The notes beneath the pieces were generated by a model. It was not told the origin of the DNA, did no database searches, and saw nothing but the letters and a program-made list of their open reading frames with translations. Below are positions 19,860-27,397 of a stretch of DNA of 27,939 nucleotides, piece by piece. A program made the position numbers and the translations under genes. Position 1 is the first letter of the stretch, and every line of letters begins with the position of its first letter. The stretch lies in IMG/VR virus record IMGVR_UViG_3300044643_001274, positions 1-27,939 of that record; one strand, given 5' to 3'. Source of the stretch: a virus.

Positions 19860-20768
19860 TTAAGCCTGTTGTGGAACGACTTGCTGAAGCTTCATGGCCT
19901 CGCGGATTTCCTTCTTCATGGAGTTGAAAAACTTCTGGCGGGAGATCCTGATCGCCTCGGCATGGGCTGTCTTCCGGAGTGCCTTGTCGGCCCAAGGGAT
20001 CTTGCTGACCAACTTGATGTCAGGGGAGGACGCCTCGGCGTGGTCATGCACGGCGGCAGGAACCTTTTCCACATGGCGCTTGACCCAGAGAGGAATGCCT
20101 CGAAGGGCATCCTTAACATCGGCATTCACCTGAATGGCGCAGGCCGCCCATGCCGCCTTGGAGAGGCCCACCAACTTCTGCTTCTCCTTGATGTATTTCT
20201 CAAGATCCTTGGACCTGTAGACGACGTTCCTTGTCTTCCAACCTTTCCTGACCCTTCCGTAGTTGTTGCGGGTCTGCCTGTGAACGGATTTGTCCAAAGT
20301 CTCGTCAACCTTCAGCATGCTGAACCCGGGGGCCTGAGCCAAGAGAACGCGGAGGTCGGCGAGACCAAGCGCACGTGACTTCTTGGTGATCCTCTTCTGG
20401 GGCTTTCTACGGTTTTTGATCCGGTTCGCCATATCGATGGCAGACAAAATGGCATCGCGAAGCTTGAAGTCCCTAACAATGACCCGCCTGACGACATCGC
20501 GCAGAGATTGCTTCTGCCTATCGTGCTTCGTGGCAATCGGCGCGGCGGGCATGTAGGCGCGGAGGATGTCATTCTGGACCGCAATTTCGCCCAGCTTTTG
20601 AGATTCTGAGTTCTTCCCGTAAGGGGGCGTGGAATAGGCAAGATTCACCGCCAGAAGCCGGGCACCACGACGCATGGTCGCGGCGATCTGTTTGCCAGTA
20701 ACCTCCTGATAAAGCTCCATCTTCTTCTGGAGCTTTTGGTTATCAATCTGGACTTTTGGGGTTGCCAT
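19860..20768 (-). CDS. Basic structural or tail-assembly protein (302 aa)
   Basis: The start at ATG 20768 is supported by TTTGACA 17 nt upstream, although the frame stays open to 20813. The protein is strongly basic (KIKNRRKPQKRITKKSRALG, near 115-140) and mainly helical. The N-terminus (KMELYQEVTGKQIAATMRRG, ARLLAVNLAYSTPPYGKNSE) recalls the opening of HK97-gp10-like or other minor tail proteins. Between the tail chaperone and the tape measure, a tail-assembly or tape-measure-associated role is likely. The motif support is weak. Confidence 0.5.
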   Translation of the reverse strand: MATPKVQIDNQKLQKKMELYQEVTGKQIAATMRRGARLLAVNLAYSTPPYGKNSESQKLGEIAVQNDILRAYMPAAPIATKHDRQKQSLRDVVRRVIVRDFKLRDAILSAIDMANRIKNRRKPQKRITKKSRALGLADLRVLLAQAPGFSMLKVDETLDKSVHRQTRNNYGRVRKGWKTRNVVYRSKDLEKYIKEKQKLVGLSKAAWAACAIQVNADVKDALRGIPLWVKRHVEKVPAAVHDHAEASSPDIKLVSKIPWADKALRKTAHAEAIRISRQKFFNSMKKEIREAMKLQQVVPQQA

Positions 20769-20787
20769 ATTCAACCACCGCTCTATG

Positions 20788-20985
20788 TCAAAAATCCAGA
20801 TCCAGAAGGTCATCTGCCCATCTCAGCGGCCTGCCCGGTGTAGTTCCGTCCCCGGTCCAGACATGGTAGTCCAGAATCCGCATCCCCTCCGTGAAGGGCA
20901 ACTCCCACAAAATGTAGTCGTGACCCCAGCTTGTCTTTTCGGCCAGTCGGGCGACGTAACTCGTCAGCCAGCCCGGCCGCCAGCT
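20788..20985 (-). CDS. Tail chaperone extension reached by -1 frameshift (gpGT-like)
   Basis: In the -1 frame, after the slippery site, an open stretch of 65 residues follows (SWRPGWLTSYVARLAEKTSW, then GHDYILWELPFTEGMRILDY, then WADDLLDLDF) and ends at TGA 20788-20790. It has no start codon of its own at the beginning and reads like real protein; HDYILWELP is typical of phage tail-assembly extensions. The fusion with the first 152 residues of the upstream gene would be 217 aa. In lambda the gpG/gpGT ratio controls tail assembly, and this appears to be the counterpart. Confidence 0.75.
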   Translation of the reverse strand, partial: SWRPGWLTSYVARLAEKTSWGHDYILWELPFTEGMRILDYHVWTGDGTTPGRPLRWADDLLDLDF

Positions 20986-21440
20986 TTTGGGTCGGTCTCT
21001 CCACCGCCTGATGCCTCACCCTTCACGGCGGTCTTGCTCTTGTTCATCCGCTCGACGAGTTCGAGGATGCGTGGCGTGGCCTCGGCAAAGACATCAGCTT
21101 CGTAGGCGTCGAGGAAGTCATAGACGGCGGCGCGGAACTCCTGCGGTTTCTCCGAGAGCCGACGGACTGTCTCCTTGGGGGATGACTGGGAGAAGAGGAT
21201 CGCACCGACATCGAAGGCCACGGAGTTCATCCGACCGATGACCAGCCCGACGCCGCACTCGATGAGCAGGGCGAGGTCTCCCGCTGAGATCCTGCGGAGT
21301 TTGATCCCGGCAATCTCCTCGCCGCTGCGGAGGATATCCCGGTCGAGTTCCCGATTGCGCTCGGTGGTGTCGATCTCGTTCAGGTCAGCACCGAAGTCGT
21401 TGATGACTTCCTTGTCGTTGTGTTCGTTTTTGCTGTTCAT
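20964..21440 (-). CDS. Tail assembly chaperone, short form (gpG-like)
   Basis: The product has 158 residues. A polar N-terminus (MNSKNEHNDKEVINDFGADL) leads to a conserved-looking middle (IAGIKLRRISAGDLALLIEC, AVYDFLDAYEADVFAEATPR) and a low-complexity end (KGEASGGGETDPKAGGRAG). Position upstream of the tape measure and downstream of the tail-tube-like gene is that of gpG. The last codons contain the frameshift site. It would bind the tape measure and bring tube subunits to it. No Shine-Dalgarno is present before ATG 21440. Confidence 0.7.
   Translation of the reverse strand: MNSKNEHNDKEVINDFGADLNEIDTTERNRELDRDILRSGEEIAGIKLRRISAGDLALLIECGVGLVIGRMNSVAFDVGAILFSQSSPKETVRRLSEKPQEFRAAVYDFLDAYEADVFAEATPRILELVERMNKSKTAVKGEASGGGETDPKAGGRAG
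20985..20991 (-). promoter_or_regulatory. Programmed -1 frameshift site C CCA AAA
   Basis: The heptamer CCCAAAA lies in the required X XXY YYZ register of the short-form frame, seven codons before its stop. After slippage the P and A sites re-pair as CCC and AAA. The GC-rich sequence that follows (GCTGGCGGCCGGGCTGG) can fold and may stimulate slippage. Confidence 0.75.
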
Positions 21441-21445
21441 AAAGA

Positions 21446-21877
21446 TTAGCTGGCAAGCTGGGCGAGCCGTTGGCGCTCCTCGCGTCCGAGCCTCGGGGTG
21501 ACGGCAAGGCGCTTGTCGCCACGGTTGTGGAGCTTCTGGTTGGGAACCTTGTGACTCTCAGAGATGATATGAGTCCTTGAGAACATGGCCTCTCGCGCCA
21601 GCAGGAAGCAGATCATGTTCGAGGGGCGCATGAGGTTCTCTCCCATCGGGTTTTCCCAAGCACGCAGGAAATCGCTGATTGCCTCGCCGTCGCCGTTGCT
21701 GGTCTCAAAGTGCCAGGTGAAACTCTCGCGGCCCTGCGCGTCGGTGATTCGGGTGCACTCTGCATTGGCCTTAAATGCGAACCCTGCGCAGTGCAGGGAG
21801 ATGGCGAGCTTCATGTCGCTGGTGGAAAACCAGCCACCTTGCGCGGCATCCTCTTCGGGGATCTGTGGCTTGTTCAT
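21446..21877 (-). CDS. Hypothetical tail-region protein (143 aa)
   Basis: The peptide starts MNKPQIPEEDAAQGGWFSTS. An alpha/beta first half (MKLAISLHCAGFAFKANAEC, ESFTWHFETSNGDGEAISDF) is followed by a basic C-terminus (HNRGDKRLAVTPRLGREERQ). It lies between the tail-tube-like gene and the chaperone, a position often held by a small tail-assembly protein. Cys30 and Cys41 are present without a metal motif. No family is recognised. Confidence 0.55.
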   Translation of the reverse strand: MNKPQIPEEDAAQGGWFSTSDMKLAISLHCAGFAFKANAECTRITDAQGRESFTWHFETSNGDGEAISDFLRAWENPMGENLMRPSNMICFLLAREAMFSRTHIISESHKVPNQKLHNRGDKRLAVTPRLGREERQRLAQLAS

Positions 21878-21928
21878 GTGTTATTCAGCCCCCTTTAAGC
21901 CGGGGGCAAGGGCTTTGGTTGGGGTGGA

Positions 21929-22303
21929 TTAGACTCCGGTGATCAGCGGGTAGCGGCTTGCGGAGATGGAGATCTGTTTGAAGCCATCTGGCGTCTTGGA
22001 GATCTCGACGCTGTCAACGATGACCTGACCAACGGAGACGCCGCCGACTGCCTCGATATTTGCGAGGGTGAGTGCTGTCGCCACCGTTGCGGCAACAACT
22101 CCGGTTGTCCCGGCAACCGTCCCGGCGACTGCAATCGTGGACTTCGGGTTGTAGTAGGCAACGAGGCGAACTTCGCCATTGTTGTCCTTGACCTCCTGCT
22201 TGTCCTGGGAGGTGGAGATGGAGAACGAGGAGATGAGGATTCCGGTTTCGGCGGTGCAGCCGAAGGAGGTGCCAGTGGATGATCCGAGTAGGGTGACGGC
22301 CAT
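21929..22303 (-). CDS. Major tail tube-like protein (124 aa)
   Basis: The peptide starts MAVTLLGSSTGTSFGCTAET. It is Gly/Ser/Thr/Val-rich, beta-structured and free of long helices, ending QISISASRYPLITGV, consistent with a small tail-tube subunit. It sits between head-completion genes and the tail chaperone, the expected place. Its leader carries CCCAACCACC, shared with the major capsid gene, and TTTGACA 33 nt upstream. There is no Shine-Dalgarno. Assignment is by position and composition. Confidence 0.6.
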   Translation of the reverse strand: MAVTLLGSSTGTSFGCTAETGILISSFSISTSQDKQEVKDNNGEVRLVAYYNPKSTIAVAGTVAGTTGVVAATVATALTLANIEAVGGVSVGQVIVDSVEISKTPDGFKQISISASRYPLITGV

Positions 22304-22382
22304 AAGTTTGGTGGTTGGGAGTTAGGAGTTGCGCGGTGTCAAATGACGTTGCGGCTTTGGCTGTTCAGGTCGGTGAAGGAGG

Positions 22383-22790
22383 TCAGTCCACGACGCCGAG
22401 CGTCAGTTGGATGTCGGCAGTCCATGAGTTCCCGTCTTGGGATGTGGAGATGCTCTGAATCGGTGAGGCCCCGGCTAGGTTGGGGGCGTCATTCGCAGGC
22501 CAGTTCGCGAAGAGATAAGCCTGCGTGAGTGCGGTCTTGAGCGTCTCCTGCGCGGCAGAGAATGAGGCGTAGGAGTCAGCACCGAGCAGCGCCGGTGAGT
22601 GGAGCTTCACCGCGATCGTCGCCGTGTAGGCTCCGACGCCGACCGAGTTGAGCGTGTCCGCTGAAACGATGAGGTTCAGCGTCTCGGGGCTGAGTTCCGC
22701 GAAACTCGTCCCGGTGCTGATTGCTGTGGTCGGGAAGGCTGAGGCTGATAGTGCGGCCTTAAGCGCGGATTCGATGGCGAGCGGGTTCAT
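22383..22790 (-). CDS. Head-tail joining/tail terminator-like protein (135 aa)
   Basis: The peptide starts MNPLAIESALKAALSASAFP. After an N-terminal helix, strands alternate with helices (TLNLIVSADTLNSVGVGAYT, DSYASFSAAQETLKTALTQA, then SWTADIQLTLGVVD). Size, fold pattern and place fit a tail terminator or neck protein that closes the tail and docks it to the head. The ATG overlaps the preceding stop by one base (TAATG). Confidence 0.5.
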   Translation of the reverse strand: MNPLAIESALKAALSASAFPTTAISTGTSFAELSPETLNLIVSADTLNSVGVGAYTATIAVKLHSPALLGADSYASFSAAQETLKTALTQAYLFANWPANDAPNLAGASPIQSISTSQDGNSWTADIQLTLGVVD

Positions 22791-23116
22791 TATTCGCGAA
22801 TGGCAGTGACTTGGATCTCGTTGCCCAGGGGAGATCCGGTGAGCGAGGTGGCCGTCTCGACCCGGAAGGTCAGCTTCTCAGCTACCAGCAGGACGGAGGT
22901 GCCGAGTGCTGGCTTCGGTGCGCGGCCCACGGGCCAGCGAAGTGTGATGGATCGGTCGGTATTGAAGCCTCCCGTCTCAAGTGACATGGTGGGCTTCGGC
23001 GTGCTGACATGGGCGTAGAAGGTCTTGCCCGAAATAGTGACCTGTGTGCCGAGACTGTCCGAAATGGACGGAAGTGTCTTATTTGAATGGAAATCAGCAA
23101 TCCGGGCGCGGTTCAC
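22790..23116 (-). CDS. Head completion/stopper-like protein (108 aa)
   Basis: The chosen start is a GTG at 23116, 14 nt behind TTTGACA. The frame stays open to 23170 but would then cross the terminator hairpin. The peptide (VNRARIADFHSNKTLPSISD, ISGKTFYAHVSTPKPTMSLE, ending EIQVTAIRE) is beta-rich and short, like head-stopper proteins that follow the capsid gene. No motif is decisive. Confidence 0.5.
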   Translation of the reverse strand: MNRARIADFHSNKTLPSISDSLGTQVTISGKTFYAHVSTPKPTMSLETGGFNTDRSITLRWPVGRAPKPALGTSVLLVAEKLTFRVETATSLTGSPLGNEIQVTAIRE

Positions 23117-23143
23117 GTTATCTGCCGGGGTGTCAAAGCCTCG

Positions 23144-23183
23144 AAAAGCAGAAGGCCGTCCCCCACGCACGAGGGACGGCCTT
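23144..23183 (-). terminator. Intrinsic terminator behind the major capsid gene
   Basis: On the minus strand AAGGCCGTCCC (23183-23173) pairs perfectly with GGGACGGCCTT (23162-23152) across a 10-nt loop, followed by CTGCTTTT. The hairpin begins 23 nt after the capsid stop. It would reduce read-through into the head-tail genes, so that capsid mRNA exceeds that of the downstream genes. The U-tract is interrupted, so termination is probably partial. Confidence 0.7.
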
Positions 23184-23205
23184 GCTTGTGTGCCTAGTGG
23201 AGGAC

Positions 23206-24063
23206 TTAGGCGGCGGTGACGATGAGGCCCATCGTTCCGGATGTGACTGCGGCTGCGGCACCGAACATCACCTCGGCGCTCGCTACGAGCGCACGGCTGG
23301 AAGGATCGCTCCAGACGTTGTAGTAGACGTTCAGGCCGAGTCCGTCGATGGAGACCACGTCACTGACCAGCATGCGGTCGCGGATGTGATCCATGCCGGG
23401 GGCTGCGGAGGCAATCGCGAGAGCCTCGGGGCTGCAAGCGAAACCAGCGAGACGGGTCTGACCCGAGAACTGGTTTGCGTAGTAGATGCCGTTGTCGAAG
23501 CCGTAGGCACCCTTGTCGAGTGTCAGGCCAGTCGTGGCAACCGGGATGATGCCGCTGTAGAGCGTCGGCGAGAGCACGAGGCCCTTGCTGTTGCTACGGC
23601 TCACGGAGGCCCAGAGGCGGGCGAGGTCACCAGCAGCGAAGTTCGCTGTGGCATTCGCCGGGGCCACGACAGTCGCGCCAAAGTTGGCGGTCGTGATCGG
23701 GGTCGTGACGGCCTGCCAGATCCGGTCGGCGAGGGCGTTCAGGTTAATCTTGACCAGACGCTCGAGCTTGATCGCGTTCTGGATGTCCACGTAGTCCAGG
23801 CCGAACGGCTGATACAGGTGGTCTAGAACGACTGTCGCCTTGGTCAGGGTCGAGTTGCCGGTCGAGTTGAACGAGGTCGGGTTGACGCTGGTCGAGCCAG
23901 CAGCGGAAGCGATGGGCACCTGAACGGTGTCCTTGGGCTTCTTGACTTCTGCTGAGAAGTCGGTAGAGAAAAGCGAAAGTGCAGCCAAGCGATTGGACAG
24001 CACGGTTTGCGCTTGCTCACTGATCGTGCTCGAAATGAGCGCGGAATCGATGGTGTTGGGCAT
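23206..24063 (-). CDS. Major capsid protein
   Basis: The product has 285 residues, without Cys near the start, and is Ala/Ser/Thr-rich. The N-terminal part (VKKPKDTVQVPIASAAGSTS) and DYVDIQNAIKLERLVKINLN resemble P22-like and related HK97-fold coat proteins. The C-terminus has SSRALVASAEVMFGAAAAVT. Place directly after the protease/scaffold gene supports the call. The leader AACCCAACCCAACCCAACCACC has no Shine-Dalgarno. A terminator follows the gene. Which HK97-fold subfamily it belongs to is uncertain. Confidence 0.8.
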   Translation of the reverse strand: MPNTIDSALISSTISEQAQTVLSNRLAALSLFSTDFSAEVKKPKDTVQVPIASAAGSTSVNPTSFNSTGNSTLTKATVVLDHLYQPFGLDYVDIQNAIKLERLVKINLNALADRIWQAVTTPITTANFGATVVAPANATANFAAGDLARLWASVSRSNSKGLVLSPTLYSGIIPVATTGLTLDKGAYGFDNGIYYANQFSGQTRLAGFACSPEALAIASAAPGMDHIRDRMLVSDVVSIDGLGLNVYYNVWSDPSSRALVASAEVMFGAAAAVTSGTMGLIVTAA

Positions 24064-24087
24064 GGTGGTTGGGTTGGGTTGGGTTTG
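24064..24087 (-). promoter_or_regulatory. AACCC-repeat leader of the major capsid gene
   Basis: Just before the capsid ATG the coding strand reads three AACCC units and then AACCACC, a C/A-only unstructured leader with no Shine-Dalgarno. Its last part, CCCAACCACC, recurs at 22310-22319 ahead of the tail-tube-like gene. Capsid and tube proteins are normally the two most abundant virion proteins, so a translation-enhancing role is possible. Confidence 0.45.
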
Positions 24088-24120
24088 CTTGGCTTTCCTG
24101 AGAGTTAATCCCTCATGAAA

Positions 24121-25296
24121 TTATTTGCGGCGGGCTGCGAAGATCGCGGCCTTGTGCGCCTTGAAAAGTTGGGCTGCGAGTGCCTTGTCGCCTGCCTCAA
24201 CGGCGGCGAAGTAAGCCTCGGCGGGATTGAATGGAGCGGCCTGAGCCTCGATCTCGATCTCGACATCAGAGGGGAGGAGACCAGCGGCCCGGAGGGCGAT
24301 GCGCTTGAGATCCTCAAGCTTGGCGATAGCCAGATCACGCTTCTCGACTTCAGCCTTCAGAGCGGAGAGATTCCGGTGAGCGGTCTCTAGATCGGCGCGG
24401 AGGTTAATGACCTCGGCCTTGGTGTTCTCGAAATTGAGAACAACGTCGGAGAGCTTGGAGGAGAGTTGCTCCTCGGGGAGTTCCTCAACGACCTCCTCGG
24501 CAGGTGCGGCAGGCTCTACCACTTCGGCGGCAGGAGCGGCATCCTCGGGGAGATTCTGTGTGCCTTCAGGGCCACGGACTTCTTTCGGCCCCTCGGGGTC
24601 GTGCTGTGTGCCCTTTGGGCCATCCACCTGAAGCTCGACTACGGCCTCGTCGGCCTTCTCCTCGATGGGCTGGGACTCGGTGACTTCCTCGACCTTCACT
24701 TCCTCAACGGGAGCGACAGGGGGAACCTCTTCGGGTTTGATGTTTTCTGGCATAACTTGAAAGAGGCCGGATGGATTCGCCGCGGGCTGATCGACGAGGT
24801 CGGCTGAGTAGATCTCCATGCAACGGGCGGCGCGGACGATCTCGACGGAACCACCAACTGACGGAGGAAGCTCCCCGCTGTTCGGCTCGACCTCCTCGGT
24901 GTCATCGGAAGGCACCTCGACATCCTCGCTCTCTCCCGAGAAGGAAATGGAAAGACCAAAAGAGCCGGGCATGTTCTCGGCCATCTCGAGGATCTTCTCG
25001 AAATCCTCGTGCGACTTGATGAGGTGGAGATCGGCGCGAAGCTGAATGCCGTCGATCTGGAAGTCACGGAGGACGCCGACCATCGCGTCGATCCCGGTGG
25101 CGTGATCCATCTTGACGCGCAGGCCGTCAACGTAGGTCTCGGCGCAGGCTTTGACCTGCTCAAGCGTCACGCTGTCCACGATCATGCCGTGACCCTTGGC
25201 CTCTCCCTCGGTGATGACGGAGACACCGCGCAGGACGCCAGCTTCACGGTCAACCCGTGATCCGGTCGCGGCGGCGAAAAGAGTCAGCTTCTGCAT
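24121..25296 (-). CDS. Prohead protease fused to scaffold
   Basis: From ATG 25296 the product has 391 residues; a frame extending to 25356 overlaps the portal. Residues 1-190 look like a phage head-maturation serine protease: likely His65 in VKMDHATG and Ser116 in FGLSISF, with EIYSADLVDQPAANPSG marking the domain end. Residues 195-285 are a Glu/Pro/Val-rich linker with a GPxGTQ repeat. Residues 290-345 form a coiled coil (ENTKAEVINLRADLETAHRN), typical of scaffolds, and the end is basic. It would direct capsid assembly and then cleave itself. TTTGACA, overlapping the portal stop, lies 17 nt upstream. Confidence 0.8.
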   Translation of the reverse strand: MQKLTLFAAATGSRVDREAGVLRGVSVITEGEAKGHGMIVDSVTLEQVKACAETYVDGLRVKMDHATGIDAMVGVLRDFQIDGIQLRADLHLIKSHEDFEKILEMAENMPGSFGLSISFSGESEDVEVPSDDTEEVEPNSGELPPSVGGSVEIVRAARCMEIYSADLVDQPAANPSGLFQVMPENIKPEEVPPVAPVEEVKVEEVTESQPIEEKADEAVVELQVDGPKGTQHDPEGPKEVRGPEGTQNLPEDAAPAAEVVEPAAPAEEVVEELPEEQLSSKLSDVVLNFENTKAEVINLRADLETAHRNLSALKAEVEKRDLAIAKLEDLKRIALRAAGLLPSDVEIEIEAQAAPFNPAEAYFAAVEAGDKALAAQLFKAHKAAIFAARRK

Positions 25297-25315
25297 ATTG
25301 AGGAAGCGCGGAGTG

Positions 25316-26809
25316 TCAAACGGCGGGGTCTGCCACTGGCTCCGCAGTGGGGACAACTGGCGAGCCGGGAGCAGGAGGGAATACCTCGTTCACGCTGATC
25401 TCGACGCCCTCTTCGGCGGCGATCTCGGCCACCCGCTTCTTGCGACGGACGGCGGCGCGGATCGTGTCGTCTAACACCTGATCGTGATCCTTGCCCCTCA
25501 TGTTATGAAATTCCTGCGGGGAGATCTGCCCGCGCTGAACCATGTCGCTGTAGAGGCGACCATCCCTGCCGATGTCCACGCTCACCTTCTGCGGAGCCGT
25601 AAACTCGCATCTCCACCAATCACTGCCGTCGTTCGGCATGGGCAGGCGTCCGCTCTGGATCTCCTGCCAAACCCAGAAGCGCCAGAAGGGGGCGGCGAAT
25701 GACTGGATGATGATCTCTTGGATACGGCCAATGGTCTTGGCGGCATCCTCCATCGCGAAGCGCATGGTCGCGCCCCCGGCCTCCTCGGGATCGAAGAGCA
25801 CCGAGGCAGGCATGTTGAAGCCATGCGCGATGTCGCGCCTGAGATACTTCAGGAAGGTATCGAGGTTCGCCGAGGGGTGGGCGTTGTTGAAACTCTCGAT
25901 CTTCTCTCCCGGCTTGAGCTGCGGGATGATCGACCCATCGGTCATGAGATCCTTCGTGACTGGCGTGCCAGATCCCGACTGGACCTTTTGAAGCGAGGAG
26001 CCGAGTCCGATCTGCCCGGCCTCCGGGGAGGTGATGACAAATGCCAAGGAGGAACCGAGCTTTGCGCTCATTTTCTCATAGCCGAGGATCTCGGTGATGT
26101 CTTGGAGGTGATCGGCTGCGCGGTGCAGCCACGGGCGGGATCTCACCTGACCGACGCGATCCACCTTCCCAACTCGGGTGAGGTCATCGGCAGAGATCTC
26201 GTTGTATTCGGCGTAGTTGCCGGGGGCCTTCAGAACCCGGTAGCGGGTGGGCGCGCCGAGCTTGCTGATCTTCACGCCGTCCACCCATCCGTTTGCCACA
26301 TCGCTGTGAGACGAGCCGACGTTCTCGCCGGGCACGATCCGGAACATGGCGCGGTCGCTGTTCGATGTCTGCTTCTGCCAGAAGACATCCCCAGCAAGGG
26401 CCATCTGCTTCACCAAAAGTTCCTGCGCGTCGTAGAAGTTGACGGACTTCGACACGTCGCAGCCGAAGGGGCTGTTCCCGCAGGCGTCCTCGAATGCCTG
26501 CTCGGCGAGGCGGTTCCATGACTCATCGGAGGTCTTGGCCTGCGGGATCAGAGGGCCGACGAACTTGGCAACGCCATCCACGGCCCGGGCGGCAAGGCCG
26601 ATATTCTCGTAGAGGAAAAACGACTTCTTGGTCTGCTCGATCCTTGCCGAGGGAGTGAGAGACTTGCTCGCGTCCAAGGTCGGCGTGTAAATCCACATCC
26701 GCTGCGGCGACGCAATGCCGTCAGCAGAGGAGAAGTTGGTTGCCTTCTTAGGGCGACCCGCTCCTGGTCGCGCACCACCACGGGTTGATAAGTTTGATTT
26801 CTTCGGCAT
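25316..26809 (-). CDS. Portal protein, lambda type
   Basis: The product has 497 residues. The body (SFFLYENIGLAARAVDGVAK, FWQKQTSNSDRAMFRIVPGE, then FLKYLRRDIAHGFNMPASVL and EEAGGATMRFAMEDAAKTIG) matches lambda gpB-type portals that form the dodecameric vertex for DNA entry and tail attachment. The N-terminus is basic (RGGARPGAGRPKKAT), an AT-hook-like stretch that may touch DNA and is not usual for the family. The start lies 13 nt behind TTTGACA, without a Shine-Dalgarno. It follows a 285-nt structured gap. Confidence 0.85.
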   Translation of the reverse strand: MPKKSNLSTRGGARPGAGRPKKATNFSSADGIASPQRMWIYTPTLDASKSLTPSARIEQTKKSFFLYENIGLAARAVDGVAKFVGPLIPQAKTSDESWNRLAEQAFEDACGNSPFGCDVSKSVNFYDAQELLVKQMALAGDVFWQKQTSNSDRAMFRIVPGENVGSSHSDVANGWVDGVKISKLGAPTRYRVLKAPGNYAEYNEISADDLTRVGKVDRVGQVRSRPWLHRAADHLQDITEILGYEKMSAKLGSSLAFVITSPEAGQIGLGSSLQKVQSGSGTPVTKDLMTDGSIIPQLKPGEKIESFNNAHPSANLDTFLKYLRRDIAHGFNMPASVLFDPEEAGGATMRFAMEDAAKTIGRIQEIIIQSFAAPFWRFWVWQEIQSGRLPMPNDGSDWWRCEFTAPQKVSVDIGRDGRLYSDMVQRGQISPQEFHNMRGKDHDQVLDDTIRAAVRRKKRVAEIAAEEGVEISVNEVFPPAPGSPVVPTAEPVADPAV

Positions 26810-26832
26810 TTCAAACGCACCCTGTCAAACAA

Positions 26833-26909
26833 GCCGGTGGGAACCGGCGCGTAAGATCACGCGAAGCGTGACCCGTAGGGCGGCACCGCTCGCCGGGAGG
26901 CGAGTGCCG
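26833..26909. other. Cluster of three hairpins ahead of the portal gene
   Basis: Three stems lie in 77 nt: GCCGGT/ACCGGC (26833-26848, loop GGGA on plus), TCACGC/GCGTGA (26857-26871, loop GAA), and CGGCA-CTCGCC/GGCGAG-TGCCG (26881-26909, loop GGGA, with a 3-nt bulge). On the minus strand the last hairpin before the portal is followed by TTGTTT, so it may act as a weak terminator. On the plus strand two loops fit the GNRA tetraloop pattern. It may be processing or attenuation structure of the head transcript, or a separate structured RNA. Confidence 0.5.
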
Positions 26910-26932
26910 TCCAAAATCAAACGGATTTCAAA

Positions 26933-27008
26933 TGGCACAGCCCCTCGGAATTGAACCGAGCCAGCAAGATTTGGAGTCTCGCTCGCCTACCTTGGAACAT
27001 TGGACTGC
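26933..27008 (-). tRNA. tRNA-Trp(CCA)-like sequence with odd D-arm
   Basis: The 76-nt sequence has an acceptor GCAGTCC/GGGCTGT (two wobbles), T-arm CTCGG-TTCAATT-CCGAG, discriminator G and encoded CCA. The anticodon arm CGAGA-CTCCAAA-TCTTG has anticodon CCA, with loop CTCCAAA as in bacterial tRNA-Trp. The D-region keeps GGTAGG but does not form a standard 4-bp stem, position 8 is A, and the variable loop is 4 nt. It may be a real phage tRNA with an unusual D-arm or a decaying one. It lies in the gap between the connector and portal genes, in the transcription direction. Confidence 0.55.
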
Positions 27009-27094
27009 TAAAATTGGTTCCCGGCTGGGCTGACCATATCAAGCCGCCGAAAAAGTCGAGCGGCACCGGGATCTCTCAGGCGTCCCCGAGAAAA

Positions 27095-27397
27095 TCAAAC
27101 GGACCAGCGGAGGTTGCTGAAGTCGGGACGGGTGCCAAGCTGGCGGGTCTGTATAGATGCGGTCGGGTCCAGAACGGCGATGCACTCCTCGATCGCATTC
27201 AGATAGACCCACTTCGGAAGGGTCACTTCTCCATTCGCAGATCCACCCTCGGCACTCGTCCCGGTGATGGTGACATCCTCAACCGCTTGGTTGAACACCT
27301 TCGTGGCGAGATCGCGCAGATCCTCCAGCGAGGAGTTCCGCAGAAGGTAGCTCTTGATGCCAGAAATCTTGGCATGGTCGGGAGTGTTCGAGGCCAT
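27095..27397 (-). CDS. Small head-tail connector-like protein (100 aa)
   Basis: The peptide starts MASNTPDHAKISGIKSYLLR. Helices (NSSLEDLRDLATKVFNQAVE) precede a Gly/Ser-rich loop and a terminal region with LPKWVYLNAIEECIAVLDPT. Between the large terminase and the portal, phages of this type encode gpW-like joining proteins of 70-110 residues, and the length fits. Motif support is limited. TTTGACA lies 13 nt upstream and there is no Shine-Dalgarno. Confidence 0.5.
   Translation of the reverse strand: MASNTPDHAKISGIKSYLLRNSSLEDLRDLATKVFNQAVEDVTITGTSAEGGSANGEVTLPKWVYLNAIEECIAVLDPTASIQTRQLGTRPDFSNLRWSV

Noticed and set aside
24540-24640. GPxGTQ mini-repeat in the protease/scaffold linker as a mobile element
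   Set aside because: It is a short in-frame repeat in a disordered linker, similar in kind to the other micro-repeats, and too degenerate to claim as a separate element.
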